Source of the DNA: JAVKDP01 sp040222185
GTDB taxonomy: Bacteria; Bacteroidota; Rhodothermia; Balneolales; Balneolaceae
DNA length: 64,000 nucleotides
Direction of reading: 5' to 3'
Assembly (NCBI GenBank): GCA_040222185.1
Contig: JAVKDP010000026.1
Location: 164,040-228,039 of the forward strand
Shown in pieces: positions 26,326-35,817 of the stretch (its first letter is position 1; every line of letters begins with the position of its first letter). The notes beneath the pieces are model-generated. The model was not told where the DNA came from, made no database searches, and worked only from the letters and a program-made list of their open reading frames with translations. A program made the translations under genes and the position numbers.

Positions 26326-26354
26326 AAAAAAACTCCGACGCTGAGCGCCGGAGT
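26326..26354 (-). terminator. Terminator of the S41 protease gene
   Basis: On the minus strand a stem ACTCCGGCG/CGTCGGAGT (one G-U) is followed by seven T. It lies about 55 bases after the S41 protease stop and separates it from the methionine leader. Confidence 0.85.
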
Positions 26355-26408
26355 GAGAAGATAGCAAGCATGATAATTGCCTGCAGATTTATAGCGAGGT
26401 TATCTAAT

Positions 26409-29400
26409 CTAGTTATCTAACTGTTCCAGGGCGAGCTCTATAGCTCGGCTTAACTGCGGGTCATTTCCGGTGAGCCTGTCCTTAAAATTGTTATAGACAG
26501 TAATGTCTGGAGCAACCCCGGTCATCTCTAAATTAGCTCCATCCAAAGTATATAAACCCCAAGATGGCAGGCGATAAAAAGAACCGTCTACGAGCCCTTT
26601 ACCAGAAGTAAAAATAATCCATCTATAGGTCTCGGTTCCAACGATTGTTCCCAAGCCAAGCTCTTTAAAACCTGCAGCGGTGACTTCGGCATCACTCAAT
26701 GATTGCTCATTAATTAACAAAATAATGGGCTTATCGGCAGGTGTGAAGTTTGGTTGAGAAGTAAGTTTTCCCTCCCTGTATTTCCATTCGGCATATTTTC
26801 GTTGAGTGAGAAAACGAAGAACATCATCATGAACATTTCCACCTGTATTATATCTCAGGTCGAAAATGAGTGCGTCCCGATTATAGGCTTCAGAAGTCAT
26901 TTCAACAAGGAAATTTTGTAATTGTCCCCCACCCATATTCTTCATATGCACATAAGCTACACGTTCGTTAGTTTTATCATCAACCATTTTTTGGTTTGTG
27001 TCCACCCATTCATCATAGAGCCAGTTTCTGGTTGAGAAATAGGAGACAGGGTGTACTTTTACTGAAAACTCATCCCGGTTTCTTTTGAAAGTGAGCATTA
27101 GTTCTTCTTCCATTTTGGGGCGGCTGAAGTAATACTCTCTGTTTTGGTCCTTATCAATTTCCTTTCCATTTACAGCTATAAGCTCATCACCTGGCCTTAC
27201 ATCTTTACCAGCAACATCCAAAGGTCCTCTGGTTACTATTGAGGACACGATATAAGGATTGTTTTCCTCAAACATGATTCCAGTAGAAAGAGAAACGGTT
27301 GAATGAAATTCGTTTTCTTCTTCACCAAAAGTGTTAAAGCCCATATGAGAAGAGTTCAGTTCTCCAAGCATATCATTATTCATACGGCGAAGGTCATTTC
27401 TGCTGTTTACTGATGGGAGGTAAGAAGCATATCGGTCACGGATTTTTTTCCAATCTACATTGTGAAAAGTCTCGTTATAGAAGTTTTCCTCTATGTTCGC
27501 CCAAAGCTCCTCAAACATTTGGTAAAACTCGTGTTGAAGGTTTCTTTGAAATGAAAACTCGGCTTCAATTTTGGTTGCTTTGGCTGAGCCAAGGCTCAGG
27601 CTATAAACAGAACCTCCCGATCGAACATATACTTTACCATCAACCTCGATTAAACTTTGGAGACCCCGGATTCCATCAACTTTGCTGGTCTTAGATCTTT
27701 CAAATGGTTCTAAGGTTGTAACGTATACTCCGTTATTGCCTTCATCATGATTACTCAAATATAGAATCATTGTTTTATCTCCATCCTGAGCAACATATAC
27801 TACAAACTGTGATCCAAACCGTTCTCCGATTCTCTCAGTCCGTTCCATTAAGCCATCTTCATTGATAGTGATTTTGAGTTTCTCATCTTCTTTTTCCTCA
27901 TCGTCACCGTTCTCGTCATCCTTATCTTCCTCAACTGCAAAAAGTTCATCAAACCGATCAGACTTATATGGGCTTTCATATCTATCGAGAGCCATTCTGT
28001 AAATGTCATTATCCCCGGCTCCTCTTGGGTAAGATGGCTGAACTGTGGTGGAAGAAAAGTAAATATATTTACCATCTGGAGACCAATACGGAGCGGTTTG
28101 AGAAACTCCCGATTGAGTAAGGTTCAGTACTTTTTTTGAGTCAATATGATAGGTAAATACGTCTAGCTCGAAATTTCGCTTAGCATTGTATACGATATAC
28201 TCATCATTCGGCGAAAACATAGGTTGTGTATTTTGAAATCCCCAGAATTCGTCTTCAACAATGGTTTCACTTTTAAATGATTCAAGGTCGATAAGGCGTA
28301 GTTCATTTCTGCCACTCATATATACCCCTTTGCTTAGATCAGAGTTAAGCTCCAGGTTTCGGTTATTCTGATTGTCTTTAGTAAGCTGTTTGGTATTTCC
28401 AGAACCATCTGCAAAGGTTGTGAACCAGTTCTGATAACCATTTACTGTCTGGCTGAATATGAGCGTTTTGTTATCAGCCAACCATTTTATTTCCAGAGCT
28501 CTTCCTAATGGGTCAGTCTCAATTTGACGAATAAATTTCCCATCAATATCTGAGACAAAAACTTCACCTCTTGAAATAAATGCCATTTTCTTTTTGTCAG
28601 GAGAAACATCAAATGCTGAGATGTTATTTTTTATATCAAAGCTTTGGCTCTTGGTTAAAGTATTGTTCCTCGAAATGGTAATCGGTACAGCAGAACTTCG
28701 GCCCGAAGCTACATCGTATTTAAAGATTTGATATTCCTTTTCGAACACAACAGTAGTTCCATCTGCACTTACTCTAGGAGCTATTACAGAAGTATTAAAT
28801 GAAGTAAGTCTTTTTGAATCCCCATCATCTAAGGTGTATAAATTGTACTCCCCGTTATGCTGATCAGAGGTGAAATACAAAACACCGTTTCGATCTATGG
28901 TAGGCCAAAGGTCTTTACCTTCCCAGGTTGTGTGTTTGGTAAAGACTCCATTCTGGGTGTTGTAGGATTTTATATCCGGGTTGAATGCCCCTTTATATCG
29001 TTTTCTCTGTGGAAAAATGAATCCTTCCCACGATTCGTTGAAGTAAAATTCTGACCTTGTAGGATGCTTAACCAGGTTGTGAACGTTGTTATGGTAATGT
29101 CCAAACAGGCGCTCTGGGGTTCCTCCATCAATGGAAATTTTATATGCGCTCACTCTATTATATCGATTGGATCTGAAGTAAATCTCCTTAGAATCCCAGC
29201 TCCATGATTCGATTTGGTCTGATGATTGGTGGAAGGTTAGTTGTGTTACTTCACCTCCATTGATGGGCATGATATATACATCATTATTTCCGAATTGATC
29301 AGAAGTGAAAGCTAACCATTTCCCATCAGGAGAAATACTTGCTGAGGTTTCATCTCCATCCATTCCGGTTAATCGAGCCGCACTTCCTCCATTTGAGGAT

Positions 29401-29570
29401 ACTTTCCAAAGGTCACTCTCATAGGAGAAGATAATCGTTTCTCCATTTGGCGAAACAGCAGGTTGAGTAGTGAAACGTAATTCACTTCCATTTTGAGCGT
29501 GTCCGATTCTAGTTATTGAAAAAAGAAAAAGGAGGATGAGTGAAAGTCTAAAAGTAGTATTCGTAAACAT
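26409..29570 (-). CDS. Tricorn-like S41 family peptidase with beta-propeller and PDZ domains
   Basis: A 1053-aa exported protein with a signal peptide (residues 1-25, cleavage after GHAQ). A WD40/PD40-type propeller covers about residues 30-560 (repeated SPDGKWLAF, SPDGKYIYF, SPNDEYIVY motifs), with an acidic Asp/Glu-rich insert near 548-563. A helical tricorn core domain follows (from about residue 690), then a PDZ domain (about 780-850; GPLDVAGKDVRPGDELIAVNG) and a C-terminal tail-specific protease domain. The likely nucleophile Ser is in NEQSLSDAEV. By analogy with tricorn protease it degrades periplasmic peptides. It is monocistronic and closed by a strong terminator. Confidence 0.88.
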   Translation of the reverse strand: MFTNTTFRLSLILLFLFSITRIGHAQNGSELRFTTQPAVSPNGETIIFSYESDLWKVSSNGGSAARLTGMDGDETSASISPDGKWLAFTSDQFGNNDVYIMPINGGEVTQLTFHQSSDQIESWSWDSKEIYFRSNRYNRVSAYKISIDGGTPERLFGHYHNNVHNLVKHPTRSEFYFNESWEGFIFPQRKRYKGAFNPDIKSYNTQNGVFTKHTTWEGKDLWPTIDRNGVLYFTSDQHNGEYNLYTLDDGDSKRLTSFNTSVIAPRVSADGTTVVFEKEYQIFKYDVASGRSSAVPITISRNNTLTKSQSFDIKNNISAFDVSPDKKKMAFISRGEVFVSDIDGKFIRQIETDPLGRALEIKWLADNKTLIFSQTVNGYQNWFTTFADGSGNTKQLTKDNQNNRNLELNSDLSKGVYMSGRNELRLIDLESFKSETIVEDEFWGFQNTQPMFSPNDEYIVYNAKRNFELDVFTYHIDSKKVLNLTQSGVSQTAPYWSPDGKYIYFSSTTVQPSYPRGAGDNDIYRMALDRYESPYKSDRFDELFAVEEDKDDENGDDEEKEDEKLKITINEDGLMERTERIGERFGSQFVVYVAQDGDKTMILYLSNHDEGNNGVYVTTLEPFERSKTSKVDGIRGLQSLIEVDGKVYVRSGGSVYSLSLGSAKATKIEAEFSFQRNLQHEFYQMFEELWANIEENFYNETFHNVDWKKIRDRYASYLPSVNSRNDLRRMNNDMLGELNSSHMGFNTFGEEENEFHSTVSLSTGIMFEENNPYIVSSIVTRGPLDVAGKDVRPGDELIAVNGKEIDKDQNREYYFSRPKMEEELMLTFKRNRDEFSVKVHPVSYFSTRNWLYDEWVDTNQKMVDDKTNERVAYVHMKNMGGGQLQNFLVEMTSEAYNRDALIFDLRYNTGGNVHDDVLRFLTQRKYAEWKYREGKLTSQPNFTPADKPIILLINEQSLSDAEVTAAGFKELGLGTIVGTETYRWIIFTSGKGLVDGSFYRLPSWGLYTLDGANLEMTGVAPDITVYNNFKDRLTGNDPQLSRAIELALEQLDN

Positions 29571-29621
29571 GTTTTCTAAAGAGAATTGTGATTGCAGAAA
29601 ACAGGGTACTTAAACAGAATG

Positions 29622-29640
29622 AAAAACCCAAAGATTTGGG
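29622..29640 (-). terminator. Terminator after era
   Basis: CCCAAA/TTTGGG with a two-base loop followed by five T on the minus strand, about 20 bases beyond the era stop. The stem is short and the loop is too tight for all six pairs, so this is of moderate strength. Confidence 0.45.
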
Positions 29641-29658
29641 ACGAGTGAAATGTAAAAA

Positions 29659-30552
29659 TCAGTTGTAACCGAAGTTTCTGACCATCTTTTCATTATCCCG
29701 CCATTTGTCGCGAACTTTAACATGGAGGTCCAGAAAAACTTTGCGATCTACAAACTCCTCGATCGATTTCCTGGATTCTGTGCCCAATTTCTTAATTGCT
29801 TTGCCGCCTTTACCAATAATCATTCCTTTCTGAGACATCCGGTTTACAATGATTTCAGCATTGATGTAGTCCAGGTCTTCTCTTTCTTCATACTGGATTA
29901 CCTCAACAGTAGCTGAATAAGGAAGTTCTTCATGATATTGAAGAAACAGTTGTTCACGTATCAATTCAGAAGCAAAAAACCGAAGCGGATGTTCACTTAG
30001 TTCATCTTTGGGATAGAAGGGAGGCCCCTGGGGAAGTAATTCGGTAATAGCATGTAAGAGTCCTTTTACACCTTGTCCATCCAATGCAGAAACAAATACG
30101 GTTTCGGTAAACTTGAAACGGGTATTGAGGAAATCACTAAGATGAGTAACAACTTTCTGTTCTTCGGTATCAACCTTGTTAATTACAAGAATAACTGGTT
30201 TTTGAAACCTTCGAAGTTCATCAAAAGCATAATCCGGAATATTGTTTTCCGAGACTTCAACAATAAAAAGAATGATATCGGCATCTTTCTCAGCTTTTTC
30301 TACAAAGCGCATCATCGCTTTCTGAAGTTCATATTTGGGATTTATGATTCCCGGAGTATCCAGAAAAATTACCTGGGCATTTTCTTCTGAATGAATCCCG
30401 ACAATTTGATGCCTGGTAGTTTGTGCTTTATGTGTAGTAATTGAAAGTTTGGTACCCAGAATCTGGTTCATCAATGTAGACTTACCGGCATTGGGTTTTC
30501 CAACAATAGCTACATAACCGGATTTATGTGGTACATTCTTTCCTTCCGTCAA
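29659..30552 (-). CDS. era: GTPase Era
   Basis: A 297-aa Ras-like GTPase that binds the 3' end of 16S rRNA during small-subunit assembly. It has G1 GKPNAGKSTLMN, G3 DTPG, G4 NKVD and a C-terminal KH domain with GMIIGKGGKAIKKLG. Its ATG overlaps the pdxJ stop by four bases, so it is translated as the second gene of a two-gene operon. Confidence 0.97.
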   Translation of the reverse strand: MTEGKNVPHKSGYVAIVGKPNAGKSTLMNQILGTKLSITTHKAQTTRHQIVGIHSEENAQVIFLDTPGIINPKYELQKAMMRFVEKAEKDADIILFIVEVSENNIPDYAFDELRRFQKPVILVINKVDTEEQKVVTHLSDFLNTRFKFTETVFVSALDGQGVKGLLHAITELLPQGPPFYPKDELSEHPLRFFASELIREQLFLQYHEELPYSATVEVIQYEEREDLDYINAEIIVNRMSQKGMIIGKGGKAIKKLGTESRKSIEEFVDRKVFLDLHVKVRDKWRDNEKMVRNFGYN

Positions 30553-31283
30553 TTGATGTCCTCGTAAATACTCATGATTTCAAGATAAGCCCGAACCGTT
30601 TTTTCCAGACCCCAAAAAATAGATTTTCCAACTAAAGCGTGTCCAATGCTTACTTCATTTAAATGCGGGACTACATCCAGAAAGATCGGAAGATTATCCA
30701 GGTTTAAGCCGTGTCCCGCATTTACCTTAAGTCCCAGTGTGTGCGCCTGGTTTGCAGCATCCCTTAGTCGTCTAAGCTCCAGTATTCTTTCGCTATCACT
30801 AACAGCATTTGCAAAAGTACCTGTATGCAGCTCAATTGCATCACTTCCCAGTTCATGAGCCATATTAATATCATCAGGATTAGGATCCACAAAAAGGCTT
30901 ATTTCGATATTTGTTTCTCTAATGGAAGGAAAAACCCTGTCTTTGAAATCTTGAAATACCGTGGACATGTTCAAGCCACCTTCAGTTGTTAATTCCTCTC
31001 TTCCCTCAGGTACCAGCGTGCACAGGTCAGGATTTGTGTTTTTAAGAATGCCAATCATCTCATCAGTTGCTGCCATTTCAAAATCAAGAATCCCGGTTAC
31101 ACTTTTCTTAAGGGCTGAAACGTCTTCATCTTTAATATGCCTTCGATCTCCGCGCAAGTGGAAAACTATGCCTGCTGCTCCGGCTTTTTCACAGATTTTG
31201 GCAGCATCTACGGGATTTGGGTACCCTTCACCCCGGGCATTTCTTAAAGTTGCAATATGATCTATATTAACAAGTAGCTTCAT
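30549..31283 (-). CDS. pdxJ: Pyridoxine 5'-phosphate synthase
   Basis: A 244-aa TIM-barrel enzyme that condenses 1-deoxyxylulose 5-phosphate with 3-amino-2-oxopropyl phosphate to form pyridoxine 5'-phosphate. Family segments are NIDHIATLRNARG, FHLRGDRRHI, LVPEGREELTTEGGL, VNAGHGLNLDN and EVSIGHALVG. It is the first gene of the pdxJ-era operon. The MetY encoded nearby is a PLP enzyme, but nothing shows a regulatory link. Confidence 0.96.
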   Translation of the reverse strand: MKLLVNIDHIATLRNARGEGYPNPVDAAKICEKAGAAGIVFHLRGDRRHIKDEDVSALKKSVTGILDFEMAATDEMIGILKNTNPDLCTLVPEGREELTTEGGLNMSTVFQDFKDRVFPSIRETNIEISLFVDPNPDDINMAHELGSDAIELHTGTFANAVSDSERILELRRLRDAANQAHTLGLKVNAGHGLNLDNLPIFLDVVPHLNEVSIGHALVGKSIFWGLEKTVRAYLEIMSIYEDIN

Positions 31284-31372
31284 TCGTTGGAGCTAGGTTA
31301 GTTTTAAATTTTATTATCAATGCTTTCAAAATACTCAATACCTTTTATATTTTTATCCCTAAAATGTAATAG

Positions 31373-31936
31373 ATGAATTTTAAGACTCCACTGTTATTAT
31401 TTTTGATTGGAATTTTTGCTTCAGGCTGCGGAATGGTGAAGCGAGGTACTATCCCGTGGGAAGAAAGAGCCAGGAAGGAAGCAAATGTCAAACCGGTAAC
31501 TGCCTCAACCCCTGCGGTATCTACACCTGCAAAAACTTCTTCGGATGCCAATTTATCCAGAAGTGAAAGGAAAGTTAAAGAAGCTTTAGACCTTGCGTTT
31601 AAAGATTGGAAAGGTATTCCATACCTGCTGGGCGGTACGGGTTATAACGGTGTGGATTGTTCTTCTTTTATGCAGATTGTATTTGCCGATTATTTTGAAA
31701 TAACACTTCCAAGAACTACCACTGAACAGATGAAAGAAGGTAGCTCTGTTCGCAAAAGAAGCATAAAAATGGGAGATATGGTTTTCTTCAAAACCGGAAG
31801 AGATAGTTATCATGTAGGAGTGATGGTAAATAATGAGCAATTTATGCATGCGTCAACCAGCTCCGGTGTTATGATATCTGGTTTGCAGGAAAGGTATTGG
31901 AGTGACGCTTATCTAACTACCCGAAGAATACTCTAG
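31373..31936 (+). CDS. NlpC/P60 family lipoprotein (cell-wall hydrolase)
   Basis: A 187-aa lipoprotein with signal sequence and lipobox ASGC (lipid Cys near residue 20), then a low-complexity Thr/Ala/Ser linker to about residue 60, then an NlpC/P60 domain. The catalytic Cys lies in NGVDCSSFMQ and the His in SYHVGVMV; the third polar residue is probably the later His in QFMHAS. Members are gamma-D-glutamyl-mDAP endopeptidases, which fits the mDAP-type MurE here. It is divergent from pdxJ and overlaps the convergent GlmU-like gene by four bases. Confidence 0.9.
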   Translation: MNFKTPLLLFLIGIFASGCGMVKRGTIPWEERARKEANVKPVTASTPAVSTPAKTSSDANLSRSERKVKEALDLAFKDWKGIPYLLGGTGYNGVDCSSFMQIVFADYFEITLPRTTTEQMKEGSSVRKRSIKMGDMVFFKTGRDSYHVGVMVNNEQFMHASTSSGVMISGLQERYWSDAYLTTRRIL

Positions 31937-33141
31937 GCGTCTCTGTTCTCAAAAATAAATTTCATCATCTCGTAATACTCCTGAGATAACTCTACATCTC
32001 TTCTTTTCATCATAGCTCTCATTGCAATAATAGCTTTCTCAAAATCATATACCTGAACCCCTGAGTCAGACAGCCAACTAAAAGAAGGAATGTATTTAGG
32101 AGGAAATCCACTAGAGAACAGATTAGAAGAAACCCCGCACAATGTCCCTGTATTGAGCATAGTATTGATTGAGGTTTTTGAATGATCAGCCAGCACGGTT
32201 CCAAAAAACTGAACCCCTGAGCCATAAACTTCTTGTGTTTCCCAATGGGGAAGTTTTACCAGGCTGTAGTTATTCTTGAGATTCGAAGTATTAGTATCTG
32301 CACCGAAATTACACCATTCCCCTATAAGTGAATTTCCAACGAAGCCATCATGACCTTTGTTTGAGTAGGAGTGGAAAATGCTATTTGCGACTTCTCCACC
32401 AACTTTGCAAACAGGGCCTATCGTTGTCCCGTCATAAATTCGGGCTGCCATTTTCGTTGTAGCACCTTCACATATAGCTACAGGACCTTTTATAATTGAT
32501 CCCGATTCAAGTTTAGCGTTTGCACCAATAAATATCGGACCTGCACTGGCATTAAGAATACAACCTGGTTCAACGGTAGCTTTACCTGAGATAAAGATAT
32601 TCTCTTCATTTACAGTTATACAATTGTCCAACTCCCCTTTTTCTAGAAGAGAATTAAGTGACAAAAGTTCAATATCAGCTATAATTTCATTCGCATTAAG
32701 AGATAGCATATCCCATAAGTACTTAACAGAGGAGCACTCCATTTCTTGACTGGAAAATTTGAGCTTTCCCGGGTCAAAGCTTTTTGAAGAATAAAGTTCT
32801 TCTGACTTTTCTCCGGATAGTTTAATGGCTACAATTTCACCCTGACTTGTAATGGCATTATTACCACCTAATTCCAGAATAGAGGAAGCAATTTCTTTAT
32901 TTGGAAGGTATCTGCTATTTATCCAAATGCAGTCTTGTGTACTATCAATATTTTCAGGCTTAAAGACACCTTCTAAATAGTCTGGTGTTATCCTGGAAAA
33001 CTTGGAAATATTTAAAAGATTCAACCATTTTTCATTTATCTTTAGTATACCTATTCTTAACTCGTCGACAGGTCGGGTAATCGTTAATGGGAATAAATTT
33101 GAAGCATCATTATCTGAAAAAAAACAGAGTTGCATAATCAA
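31933..33141 (-). CDS. GlmU-like sugar nucleotidyltransferase/left-handed beta-helix protein
   Basis: A 402-aa protein of the alternative GlmU family found in Bacteroidetes-type bacteria. The N-terminal half starts FFSDNDASNLFPLTITRPVDELRIGI and replaces the canonical pyrophosphorylase loop. The C-terminal half (about residues 190-370) is a hexapeptide-repeat left-handed beta helix (GCILNASAGPIFIGANAKLESGS-type turns). It is divergent from glmS 89 bases away, which makes a role in UDP-GlcNAc synthesis likely though not proven. Translation could start at codon 1 or at the Met two codons later (MQLCFFSD). Confidence 0.8.
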   Translation of the reverse strand: MIMQLCFFSDNDASNLFPLTITRPVDELRIGILKINEKWLNLLNISKFSRITPDYLEGVFKPENIDSTQDCIWINSRYLPNKEIASSILELGGNNAITSQGEIVAIKLSGEKSEELYSSKSFDPGKLKFSSQEMECSSVKYLWDMLSLNANEIIADIELLSLNSLLEKGELDNCITVNEENIFISGKATVEPGCILNASAGPIFIGANAKLESGSIIKGPVAICEGATTKMAARIYDGTTIGPVCKVGGEVANSIFHSYSNKGHDGFVGNSLIGEWCNFGADTNTSNLKNNYSLVKLPHWETQEVYGSGVQFFGTVLADHSKTSINTMLNTGTLCGVSSNLFSSGFPPKYIPSFSWLSDSGVQVYDFEKAIIAMRAMMKRRDVELSQEYYEMMKFIFENRDA

Positions 33142-33230
33142 AACTATCGTTAAGGTTGAGAAACTTTAATCTCTATTTGAGATAAAATACATTAATTTAT
33201 AGCAAGCATTAAAAAAATTAAGACATAATT

Positions 33231-35066
33231 ATGTGTGGAATTGTAGGGTATATCGGGGATAAGCAAGCCAAAGATATTGTAATCAAGGGGTTAAGACGCT
33301 TAGAGTATAGAGGGTATGATTCAGCAGGAATAGCGATTCTTAATGGGGAATTGAATGTCAAAAAGTGCAAGGGAAAGGTTGCTTCGCTTGAAGGTTTGTT
33401 AGGGAAAAATGAAGAAGGAACTGTTGGTATTGGTCATACAAGATGGGCTACTCACGGAGAGCCAAATGATGTTAACTCACATCCTCATACAAGCAATTCT
33501 GGTAAACTTGCCCTTGTTCATAATGGGATCATCGAAAACTATAATTCGCTAAAAAAGAAACTGCAAAGTGAAGGTTATACTTTCTATTCAGAAACAGACA
33601 CCGAAATTGTAGCAAAGCTGATTGAAAGTTTCATTGACAATGAACCTTCCTTAGAGCTAGAGAAAGCAGTACAGTTGGCATTAGCTCAGATTAATGGTGC
33701 ATATGGTTTAGCAATAGTACACTCAGATTATCCGGGAAAAATAGTAGTCGCAAGAAAAGGTTCTCCACTATTGATAGGGATTGGTGATGGTGAAATGCTT
33801 TTGGCTTCTGATGCCTCTGCTTTGGCAGAGTATACTGATAAAGTGGTTTATTTAGATGATGGTGAAATCGCAACCCTTACAAAGGATGATTACCATGTTA
33901 TTAATGCGGATGATATTGAACTTACAAAAGAAGTTCATGAATTAGCCCTTAGCCTGGAGGAAATTGAAAAAGGTGGTTTTCCTTTTTTCATGTTGAAAGA
34001 AATTTTTGAACAACCCAAGACGATAGCTGATAGCCTTAGGGGACGTTTGAACATTGAAGATGGTACTATAACTCTTGGTGGTCTATCTAAGATGATGGAT
34101 ACATTAGTGAATGCAAAACGCATCATTATTGCTGCTTGTGGAACAAGTTGGCATTCAGCACTAGTTGGAGAGTATCTGTTTGAGTGGTTAGCAAAAACTC
34201 CGGTTGAGGTTGAATATGCTTCCGAGTTCAGGTATAAAGACCCTCTTATTGGTTCAGGTGATGTGCTATTTGTTATTTCTCAGAGTGGTGAAACAGCAGA
34301 TACTTTAGCAGCTTTAAAGGAAGCGAAGAGTAAAGGTGCAACGGTACTGGGAATTGTAAATGCGGTGGGATCAAGCATAGCCAGAGAAACCGATGGCGGA
34401 GTTTATTTGCATGCCGGTCCGGAAATTGGAGTAGCATCAACTAAAGCCTTTACTGGTCAGGTTACCGTACTGGCTTTAATAGCCCTGAGTCTCGCTCAAC
34501 ATAAGGGAGTTATATCCAAAGAATATTCACTCAGACTTGTTAAGGCTTTGGCCGCAATACCGTCTCAAGTAGAAGAGATATTAAAGAAAAGTGAGGAAAT
34601 TGAGAAAATAGCTAACCTCTTTACCTACGCTCCGAATTTCTTGTATCTGGGAAGATCATATAGTTTTCCGGTAGCACTTGAAGGAGCTCTCAAGCTGAAA
34701 GAAATTTCGTATATCCATGCAGAAGGGTACCCTGCTGCAGAAATGAAACATGGTCCAATTGCTCTAATTGATGATATGATGCCGGTTGTAGTTGTTGCTG
34801 CTACCCAGCACACCAGCGATAAGATGGCCAGCAATATTGAAGAGGTTAAAGCGCGAAAAGGTAGAATAATTGCCATCACTTCACCAAATAATGAAGAAGT
34901 AGAAAATCTGGCAGAGTTTAATTTTGGGATTCCGGAAACAGAAGATGTTCTTTCTCCAATACTAAGTGTAATTCCTTTACAACTCCTTTCATATTACATA
35001 GCTGTGAATAGAGGATGTGATGTTGACCAACCCAGAAATCTTGCCAAAAGTGTGACGGTTGAATAA
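33231..35066 (+). CDS. glmS: Glutamine--fructose-6-phosphate aminotransferase (isomerizing)
   Basis: A 611-aa enzyme making glucosamine 6-phosphate, the first step to UDP-GlcNAc. The N-terminal glutaminase has nucleophile Cys2 (MCGIVGYIG) and RLEYRGYDSAG; two SIS sugar-isomerase domains follow (AACGTSWHSALVGEY, ISQSGETADTLAAL, YLGRSYSFPVALEGALKLKE), and the C-terminus NLAKSVTVE is typical. No glmS ribozyme is recognisable in the 89 bases upstream. The GlmU-like gene is divergent, so the two probably share a control region. Confidence 0.98.
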   Translation: MCGIVGYIGDKQAKDIVIKGLRRLEYRGYDSAGIAILNGELNVKKCKGKVASLEGLLGKNEEGTVGIGHTRWATHGEPNDVNSHPHTSNSGKLALVHNGIIENYNSLKKKLQSEGYTFYSETDTEIVAKLIESFIDNEPSLELEKAVQLALAQINGAYGLAIVHSDYPGKIVVARKGSPLLIGIGDGEMLLASDASALAEYTDKVVYLDDGEIATLTKDDYHVINADDIELTKEVHELALSLEEIEKGGFPFFMLKEIFEQPKTIADSLRGRLNIEDGTITLGGLSKMMDTLVNAKRIIIAACGTSWHSALVGEYLFEWLAKTPVEVEYASEFRYKDPLIGSGDVLFVISQSGETADTLAALKEAKSKGATVLGIVNAVGSSIARETDGGVYLHAGPEIGVASTKAFTGQVTVLALIALSLAQHKGVISKEYSLRLVKALAAIPSQVEEILKKSEEIEKIANLFTYAPNFLYLGRSYSFPVALEGALKLKEISYIHAEGYPAAEMKHGPIALIDDMMPVVVVAATQHTSDKMASNIEEVKARKGRIIAITSPNNEEVENLAEFNFGIPETEDVLSPILSVIPLQLLSYYIAVNRGCDVDQPRNLAKSVTVE

Positions 35067-35470
35067 AGATAGATGTGGATAACAGAATTATTCTTTTAGG
35101 TTATCCGAGGAAAAGTGCTCCAAATTGATTCTATTTTATTTGCTAATCCAATTTTTGCTACAAAAAAAGATGTTGATAACTTGTTTTTTGTTTAAAAAAT
35201 TGGTTTTATCCATGCCCTAAGAATATCTCTGTGCAGAAAATAATGAGAAACTGGAAGGCAATAATTTTTAAAGTAGTAGTATTAGTTTTAATAGGTATTG
35301 TAGTTTTCACGGGTTAGGAAAACTAGACTTATTACACTTTCAAAAACTAGATCGATAGACTCAATCCCGGGTTCAGTGGGAAATAGTGTAAATAAATTAA
35401 ATCTAACTTAAGGTTTTGTTGTAAAAGTGTATTTTCAAAGCTGTTCAAATAAACCCCTAAGATTTAAAAA
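35067..35470. other. AT-rich intergenic region with DnaA-box-like sequences
   Basis: This 404-base gap after glmS holds one perfect DnaA-box consensus (TGTGGATAA, 35074-35082), a one-mismatch copy (TGTTGATAA, 35171-35179) and two partial copies (TTATCCGAG 35101-35109, TTATCCATG 35206-35214) around A/T-rich tracts. It also contains a 24-codon ORF at 35243. Four boxes in 141 bases suggest a DnaA-binding region or an origin, but dnaA is not nearby and there is no further evidence. Confidence 0.3.
35243..35317 (+). CDS. Candidate 24-aa single-pass membrane peptide
   Basis: ATG to TAG encodes a short basic head (MRNWK) followed by a continuous hydrophobic stretch of about 17 residues ending FTG. 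The composition is that of a small membrane protein rather than random sequence. No strong ribosome binding site is visible and no homologue is known to me. Confidence 0.25.
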   Translation: MRNWKAIIFKVVVLVLIGIVVFTG

Positions 35471-35815
35471 GTGAATATAGACTTATCATATTTAGAAGAG
35501 ATCACTGAAGGTGACAAAGATATGATGCTGGAGATGCTGTCGCTTTTTATAGAGGACATACCTAAGCAAGTTGAAACAATTTTAAAGCACGCAGCAAATC
35601 AAGACTTGGCAGGTATTGGGTCAGAGTCTCATAAACTTAAACCTACTTTGCAGTATGCAGGTTTATACTCTTTATACCAAACTGTGAAAAGACTGGAAGT
35701 TCTGGGAAAGGCTGGCGTGCAAACTGATGAGATTTCAACCCTGATCGCAAAACTTGGCGAAGAAACAGAAGAAGCTCTTATATCACTAGAAGAGAAGAAA
35801 AAGGAATTCAAATAA
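35471..35815 (+). CDS. Hpt domain (histidine phosphotransfer) protein
   Basis: A 114-aa single-domain four-helix protein with the Hpt signature ESHKLKPTLQYAG; His around residue 57 is the probable phosphoacceptor. Hpt proteins relay phosphate between hybrid histidine kinases and response regulators. No kinase or regulator gene is adjacent, so its partners are encoded elsewhere. Translation appears to start with GTG at 35471. It converges with the ElaA-like gene, with 2 bases between stops. Confidence 0.85.
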   Translation: MNIDLSYLEEITEGDKDMMLEMLSLFIEDIPKQVETILKHAANQDLAGIGSESHKLKPTLQYAGLYSLYQTVKRLEVLGKAGVQTDEISTLIAKLGEETEEALISLEEKKKEFK

Positions 35816-35817
35816 AG

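Noticed and set aside
33142..33230. glmS ribozyme upstream of glmS
   Set aside because: The gap is only 89 bases, shared with the divergent gene, and shows none of the conserved ribozyme core.
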